DNA of 64,000 nucleotides from Halomarina oriensis. GTDB lineage: Archaea; Halobacteriota; Halobacteria; Halobacteriales; Haloarculaceae. Position numbers and translations under genes: made by a program. The notes beneath the pieces were generated by a model. It ran no database searches. It was given only the letters and a program-made list of their open reading frames with translations, and was not told the origin of the DNA. The first letter of the stretch is position 1; every line of letters starts with the position of its first letter. The DNA is taken from positions 57,810 through 121,809 of the forward strand of contig NZ_WSZK01000008.1 of the NCBI RefSeq assembly GCF_009791395.1, in the 5' to 3' direction. Below are positions 60,218 through 64,000 of this stretch, one piece after another.

Positions 60218-61375
60218 GTGACCGACGTCGCCATCGTCGGCGCGTCGATGACGCAGTTCGGCAGGCGCGAGGGCGAGTGGATACGCGACCTGCTCGCTCA
60301 GGCGGGCGAGCAGTGTCTGGAGGACGCGAACGTCGCCCCCCACGAACTCGACCACCTCTACGTCTCGAACATGGCCTCGGGAGAGTTAGAGGGTCAGACC
60401 GGTGTGCCGAACATGCTCGCACACGACCTCGCGGCGATTCCGGCGTACACCCAGCGCATCGACCAGACCTCCTCGTCGGGCGGAGCGGGCGTCTACGCGG
60501 CGTGGCAGTCGATCGCCAGCGGTGCGAGCGACGTGACGCTGCTCGTCGGCGGCGAGAAGATGACCCACCGTTCGACGGCCGAAGCGACGGACGTCATCGC
60601 CTCGTTGACCCACCCCGTCGAGTACAAGCAGGGCGTCACGCTCCCGAGTTTCGCGGGGCTGACCGCACGCCTCTACCTCGACACCTACGACGCGCCCCGC
60701 GAGTCGCTGGCGAAGGTCGCGGTCAAGAACCACCGGAACGGCGTCGACAACCCTCACGCCCAGTTCCGCAAGGAGATCGACGTCGAGACGGCCCTCGACT
60801 CGCCCGTCGTCGCCGACCCACTCCGTCTGTACGACTTCTGTCCCATCACCGACGGCTCGGCGGCACTGCTGTTCTGCTCGGTCGAGGACGCCGAAGCACG
60901 CGGGGAGCCGTACGTCCGCGTGACGGGTATCGGCGGGGCCACGGACACCCACGTCGTCCACGAGCGAGCGGACCCGACGACGATGGGTGCGGTCGTCGAG
61001 TCCAGCGAGCAGGCCTACGCGATGGCCGACTGCGGCCCGGAGGACGTCGACGTCGCCGAACTCCACGACATGTTCACCATCCTCGAGTTCCTCCAGAGCG
61101 AGGACCTCGGGTTCTTCGAGAAGGGCGAGGCGTGGAAAGCCGTCGAGGAGGGCGTCACCGACCGCGACGGCGACCTCCCCATCAACACCTCCGGCGGCCT
61201 CAAGTCGAAGGGCCACCCGCTCGGCGCGAGCGGCGTCGCCCAGGTGTACGAACTCGTCCAGCAGCTACGGGGCGAGGCCGGTCCGCGACAGGTCGACTGC
61301 GAGGTCGGACTGGCGTGCAACGTCGGCGGGTTCGGGAACTGCGTCACGACCACGATTCTGGAGGCGGAGCGATGA
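60218..61375 (+). CDS. Thiolase-family protein with Ser in place of the nucleophilic Cys
   Basis: 385 residues of the SCP2/archaeal thiolase type. MTDVAIVGASMTQFGRREGE, SNMASGELEGQTG and IDQTSSSGGAGVYAAW lie where other thiolases have C-A-S-G-G: residue 85 is Ser instead of the acyl-carrying Cys. The second half keeps AELHDMFTI (His) and KSKGHPLGASGVAQ (His), and ends with CNVGGFGNC. The next gene is an OB-fold partner, as in archaeal acetoacetyl-CoA thiolase/HMG-CoA synthase complexes (established for methanogens). Without Cys85 the usual ping-pong mechanism is not possible, so scaffold or altered chemistry is inferred. Confidence 0.85.
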   Translation: MTDVAIVGASMTQFGRREGEWIRDLLAQAGEQCLEDANVAPHELDHLYVSNMASGELEGQTGVPNMLAHDLAAIPAYTQRIDQTSSSGGAGVYAAWQSIASGASDVTLLVGGEKMTHRSTAEATDVIASLTHPVEYKQGVTLPSFAGLTARLYLDTYDAPRESLAKVAVKNHRNGVDNPHAQFRKEIDVETALDSPVVADPLRLYDFCPITDGSAALLFCSVEDAEARGEPYVRVTGIGGATDTHVVHERADPTTMGAVVESSEQAYAMADCGPEDVDVAELHDMFTILEFLQSEDLGFFEKGEAWKAVEEGVTDRDGDLPINTSGGLKSKGHPLGASGVAQVYELVQQLRGEAGPRQVDCEVGLACNVGGFGNCVTTTILEAER

Positions 61376-61800
61376 GCGAGGACGACGAGCGCCACGGGAC
61401 CGACACGACCCACGACGAAGACGGCACCGACGACGACCGCACGCCGTTCGAGGCCGTCCGTTACGCCGACGGGAGCCTCGGTTACCCCGGCCACCCGGTC
61501 GGTCCCGACGGGAGCGAACCGGTCGGAACGGTCGACCTGAGCGAGCACACGGCGCGTGTCGTGACGTGGACGACCGCCACGTCACCGCCACCCGGCGTCC
61601 GCTCACCCAACCACCTCGCCATCGTCGAGTTCGACGTCGACGGGGAGCCGATTCGCGCACTCGGCCAGTTGACGACCGGCGACGTCGCCATCGGTGACGA
61701 GGTCCGGCCGGTCTACGCCGCGGAACTGCGCGACCCCGAGGCCGGCATCCGCGACCCCGAGAGTCAGGAGTGGGACGGCTACCGGTTCGAACCGGTCTGA
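61372..61800 (+). CDS. OB-fold (DUF35-type) partner of the thiolase, without zinc ribbon
   Basis: 142 residues. It begins with an acidic, disordered segment (MSEDDERHGTDTTHDEDG). The domain starts at TPFEAVRYADGSLGYPGHP, and VRSPNHLAIVEFDVDGEPIR with GQLTTGDVAIGDEVRPVY is the OB fold. The two CxxC knuckles typical of the DUF35 zinc ribbon are absent. ATGA overlap of four bases with the thiolase stop implies coupled expression. In archaea such proteins bind the thiolase and CoA-bound partners (established for the methanogen complex). Confidence 0.83.
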   Translation: MSEDDERHGTDTTHDEDGTDDDRTPFEAVRYADGSLGYPGHPVGPDGSEPVGTVDLSEHTARVVTWTTATSPPPGVRSPNHLAIVEFDVDGEPIRALGQLTTGDVAIGDEVRPVYAAELRDPEAGIRDPESQEWDGYRFEPV

Positions 61801-61803
61801 GAA

Positions 61804-62643
61804 TCAGTCCTCGTTCCCGTCGCCCGGTTCGTCACTCCCCTCGCTGGCACCGCCAGCGCCGGCGTCCGCGTCGTCGCTCCCCTCCGACTCGTCGCTGCCC
61901 CGCACCTGCCGCCTGAGCGAATCGAGTTCGGAGTCGACGTCTACCTCGTCGCGGCGGGCGGGGCCGTCGGCGCTGTCCTCGCCGCGTCGGGCCGAGCGGT
62001 CGCGCTCGGCGGCCTCGCCCTCCCGACTGTCGCTCACGTCGATGGTCACCGGCGCGTCGGAGCGGTCCTGTCGGCCCCGCCACCGGTCGTCACGGTCGGT
62101 CCCCGTGTCGTCACGGTCGGCCCGCTCGCGTTCACGGCGGACCGCGCCGCTCGAAATCCGCTCGTCGATGTCCTCCCGGAGCGCGCGGGCGTCGGCCAGC
62201 AGGTCCCGCGCCTCGGGGTTCGACGGCTGCCCCTCCAGCGCGCCCTGCACGTCGCCGAGCAGGTCGTCGACCTGACCGAGCGTCCGGCGGCCGACCGACT
62301 CGACACGCCGTTCGGAGACGTCGCCGCCGCCGTTGAGCACGCGCAGCAGGCCACGGAGGAGTTCGAGGGCCTTGATGTTCGCTTCGAGGAACGCGATGAG
62401 CGCCGGGATGGTGTACTCCTCGGTGAACTGGAGGAACTGACCGGGCCGGGGGATCTGTGGCCCCCCTCGTCCGCGTCGCCGGTCGTCGCGCCGGCGACCG
62501 GAGTCGTCACGCTCGGGTCTCTCGGGGGAACGGCCACGCGCCTGCCGTCGGTCCTGGTCGTCGAGTTCCGTCCGTAACTGGTCGAGCGTCCCCGATAGCT
62601 CGTCGAGGAGGGCGGCGAGGTCGTCGTCGGACCGTCTGCTCAT
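61804..62643 (-). CDS. Haloarchaeal protein of unknown function (DUF7547-like)
   Basis: 279 residues: an N-terminal coiled-coil segment (DDLAALLDELSGTLDQLRTE), an Arg/Asp-rich linker, and a conserved helical core GQFLQFTEEYTIPALIAFLE through NIKALELLRGLLRVLNGG. After that come LLGDVQGALEGQPSNPEARD and a long charged low-complexity tail ending SDEPGDGNED. It matches a haloarchaeal family that I recall as DUF7547. No enzyme motif. Convergent with the OB-fold gene (4 bases apart). Confidence 0.75.
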   Translation of the reverse strand: MSRRSDDDLAALLDELSGTLDQLRTELDDQDRRQARGRSPERPERDDSGRRRDDRRRGRGGPQIPRPGQFLQFTEEYTIPALIAFLEANIKALELLRGLLRVLNGGGDVSERRVESVGRRTLGQVDDLLGDVQGALEGQPSNPEARDLLADARALREDIDERISSGAVRRERERADRDDTGTDRDDRWRGRQDRSDAPVTIDVSDSREGEAAERDRSARRGEDSADGPARRDEVDVDSELDSLRRQVRGSDESEGSDDADAGAGGASEGSDEPGDGNED

Positions 62644-62739
62644 GTCCTCTCCGAAGGGGTACCGAGCAAAACATCTACCGCCCGGTTTCCTTGCACAAAT
62701 CTTATTATCTACCCCGACAGAGGATTAGTAAGAAACCGT

Positions 62740-63384
62740 ATGGCAGGCGACTCCGTCGGTACGTTCACGCAGGCGCTCGCGGCACTGAAGCGCCATGGGA
62801 GCGGCCTGCTCGTCACCGGGGCGGCCGCCCAAGAGACGCATCTGGCGGCGTGCCGCCGGCTACTGGGTGACGCCGGCGACGACCGGCAACGACTCGTCGT
62901 CCTGACCGACGGCGTCCCCGGCGTCGACGACCGCACGAGCGACGACGCCGCTCGGGTCATCGATCGCCGACCGGCCACGCGTGGCGCGACGGCGGCCGCG
63001 TCACCCACCGCGACCGACGGCCCGTCCGACCTCGTCACGCTCGAACGCGAGATCGTCGCGGCCATCGAGTCCATCGAAGCCGAAGCCGGCAGTCTCGACC
63101 CGGCGGAACTCCGGGTCTGTCTCGACTCGCTGCGGACCATCGTCGACGGCCACGACCAGCGCGAGGTCGAGCAGTTCCTCGCCGGCGTGCTCGACGCGGT
63201 CCGTGCCGTCGACGGGATGTGTCACGTCCACTTCCCGGTCGAACGCGACAGCGAGGCCACCCGACGGTTCGCCGACCTGTTCGACGCTACCATCGAGGTA
63301 CAGCTTCCCGCCAGCGGGGGGGACGTCGAACAGTGCTGGCACCTGCACGACCCGGACATCTCGACGAACTGGCTCCCGCTGTAG
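62740..63384 (+). CDS. DUF7504-type protein (degenerate RecA/KaiC-like)
   Basis: 214 residues. MAGDSVGTFTQALAALKRHG and GLLVTGAAAQETHLAACRRL correspond to the phosphate-binding region of RecA/KaiC-like proteins; the P-loop Lys is lost. LVVLTDGVPGVDDR, LRVCLDSLRTIVDGHDQREV and GMCHVHFPVERDSEATRRFA continue the fold. These haloarchaeal proteins are usually found near gas-vesicle, chemotaxis or HalX/bat regulatory genes and are thought to be non-catalytic (from memory). A CTTATTATC box lies about 31 bases before the ATG. Confidence 0.75.
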   Translation: MAGDSVGTFTQALAALKRHGSGLLVTGAAAQETHLAACRRLLGDAGDDRQRLVVLTDGVPGVDDRTSDDAARVIDRRPATRGATAAASPTATDGPSDLVTLEREIVAAIESIEAEAGSLDPAELRVCLDSLRTIVDGHDQREVEQFLAGVLDAVRAVDGMCHVHFPVERDSEATRRFADLFDATIEVQLPASGGDVEQCWHLHDPDISTNWLPL

Positions 63385-63517
63385 GCTTCCGAGCGTCCGT
63401 TCTCCGACCGTTCACGGCTCACGAGCGGCAGGGCCGTCGCTCGTGGCTCCGTCCCGGAATCGCCGAGCGCGGTCGCTGTCGCTCGGCGGCGTGATAAACG
63501 AGAGGTGGTGAACCGGC

Positions 63518-64000
63518 TCAGTGGGTCGCTTCCTCGAGGACGAGGGTGTCGTCTTCGAGGTAGTGCTCGATGTGGTGGGCGTCCTCCTCGACGTTCTTGA
63601 GCACGTCGCTCTGGAGGATGTCTTCGGTGGTGTAGTCGCCGAGGTTGTCCGCGAGTTCGATGTGGTCGCGGAGATCCTCGATGACGTCGCCGTACATCTC
63701 CAGGTCGTTCTCCAGCGAGGTTCGGATGTCGTAGACGTCCTCGCCCTCGTGTTCGACGGTCGCGCGGTCGCTGAGCGCCTCCATGCCGGAGACGGGGAGC
63801 GCCACCGAGCGCCTGTGCAGCGCTCGGCGATGACGGTCCGCGCCGACCTCGACGTGTTCGTAGGCCTCTTCGAGGAACAGGTGGAGGTCACGGAACTCCG
63901 CGCCCTCGACGACCCAGTGGTGTTTCTTCAACTGGTGGTAGAGGACGTACGCGTTGGCGAGGTCGGTGTTGAGCGCCTCGATTATCTGCTCCGCACGGTC
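63518..64000 (-). CDS. dpsA: DNA-protection ferritin DpsA (5' end outside the window)
   Basis: The visible 160 residues have the ferritin-like fold: ALNTDLANAYVLYHQLKKHH, then WVVEGAEFRDLHLFLEEAYE (ferroxidase-site His/Asp/Glu) and the conserved DVYDIRTSLENDLEMYGDVI. The end AHHIEHYLEDDTLVLEE matches haloarchaeal DpsA. Dps proteins oxidise Fe(II) and store it as an iron core, shielding DNA from H2O2. Between them, residues read DRHRRALHRRSVALPVSG. Three single extra bases (63832/33, 63812/13 and 63799) explain it: dropping them gives IAERCTALGGVPVSG, the normal Dps helix. The start lies beyond base 64000; the codon at 64000 is in frame. Confidence 0.85.
   Translation of the reverse strand, partial: DRAEQIIEALNTDLANAYVLYHQLKKHHWVVEGAEFRDLHLFLEEAYEHVEVGADRHRRALHRRSVALPVSGMEALSDRATVEHEGEDVYDIRTSLENDLEMYGDVIEDLRDHIELADNLGDYTTEDILQSDVLKNVEEDAHHIEHYLEDDTLVLEEATH

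Overview
The window is chromosomal DNA of a halophilic archaeon (class Halobacteria). The GC content is very high with strong G/C at third codon positions, and the predicted proteins are acidic. Many mRNAs look leaderless, with TATA-like boxes 24-30 nt before the start codon. Lineage markers include a salactin/volactin-type actin, DpsA, diphthamide enzyme Dph2, F420-type luciferase-like oxidoreductases, a DUF5805/XerC pair and many small CxxC zinc-ribbon proteins. The genus cannot be fixed from the sequence. No rRNA, tRNA, CRISPR array or insertion sequence was seen.

Layout. 1-23.4 kb is rich in acyl-CoA and redox catabolism: a TPP enzyme, two F420-type LLM oxidoreductases, several SDRs, a lactate-monooxygenase-like flavoenzyme, a CaiB/BaiF CoA transferase, an acyl-CoA ligase, two acyl-CoA dehydrogenases, an aldo/keto reductase and an APH-type phosphotransferase. 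Lipoproteins, a sirtuin, a cupin and a redoxin/glutaredoxin pair are interspersed. 23.4-31 kb holds small membrane proteins, a rhomboid protease, a Nudix hydrolase, a METTL5-like methyltransferase, a salactin-like actin with a membrane protein upstream, and archaetidylserine decarboxylase. 31-43 kb holds an esterase, Dph2, YlbF, a long coiled-coil protein, a 3-hydroxyacyl-CoA dehydrogenase and an alcohol dehydrogenase. 43-49 kb holds the XerC/DUF5805 operon, kynureninase, a second esterase and thymidine kinase. 49-60 kb looks iron-related: a frameshifted FAD oxidoreductase, a CDGSH protein, an Fe(III)-type ABC importer and an RGP-like glycosyltransferase. Three of these transcription units carry the same TTTAGGC dyad over the TATA box. 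60-64 kb holds a thiolase/OB-fold pair, two haloarchaeal proteins of unknown function and a partial dpsA.

Most notable: (1) two diverged copies (about 19.94-20.16 kb and 35.36-35.52 kb) of a structured element just after the 3' ends of sense genes, built from 10-3-10 bp hairpins whose stems covary; (2) the iron-box-like regulon; (3) three single-base insertions in dpsA that cancel each other and rewrite a conserved helix; (4) a one-base frameshift in a G8 tract of a flavoprotein; (5) an in-frame, coding-like 59-codon tail behind the stop of an acyl-CoA ligase. Items 3-5 could share a technical cause (base-calling errors) and should be judged together.
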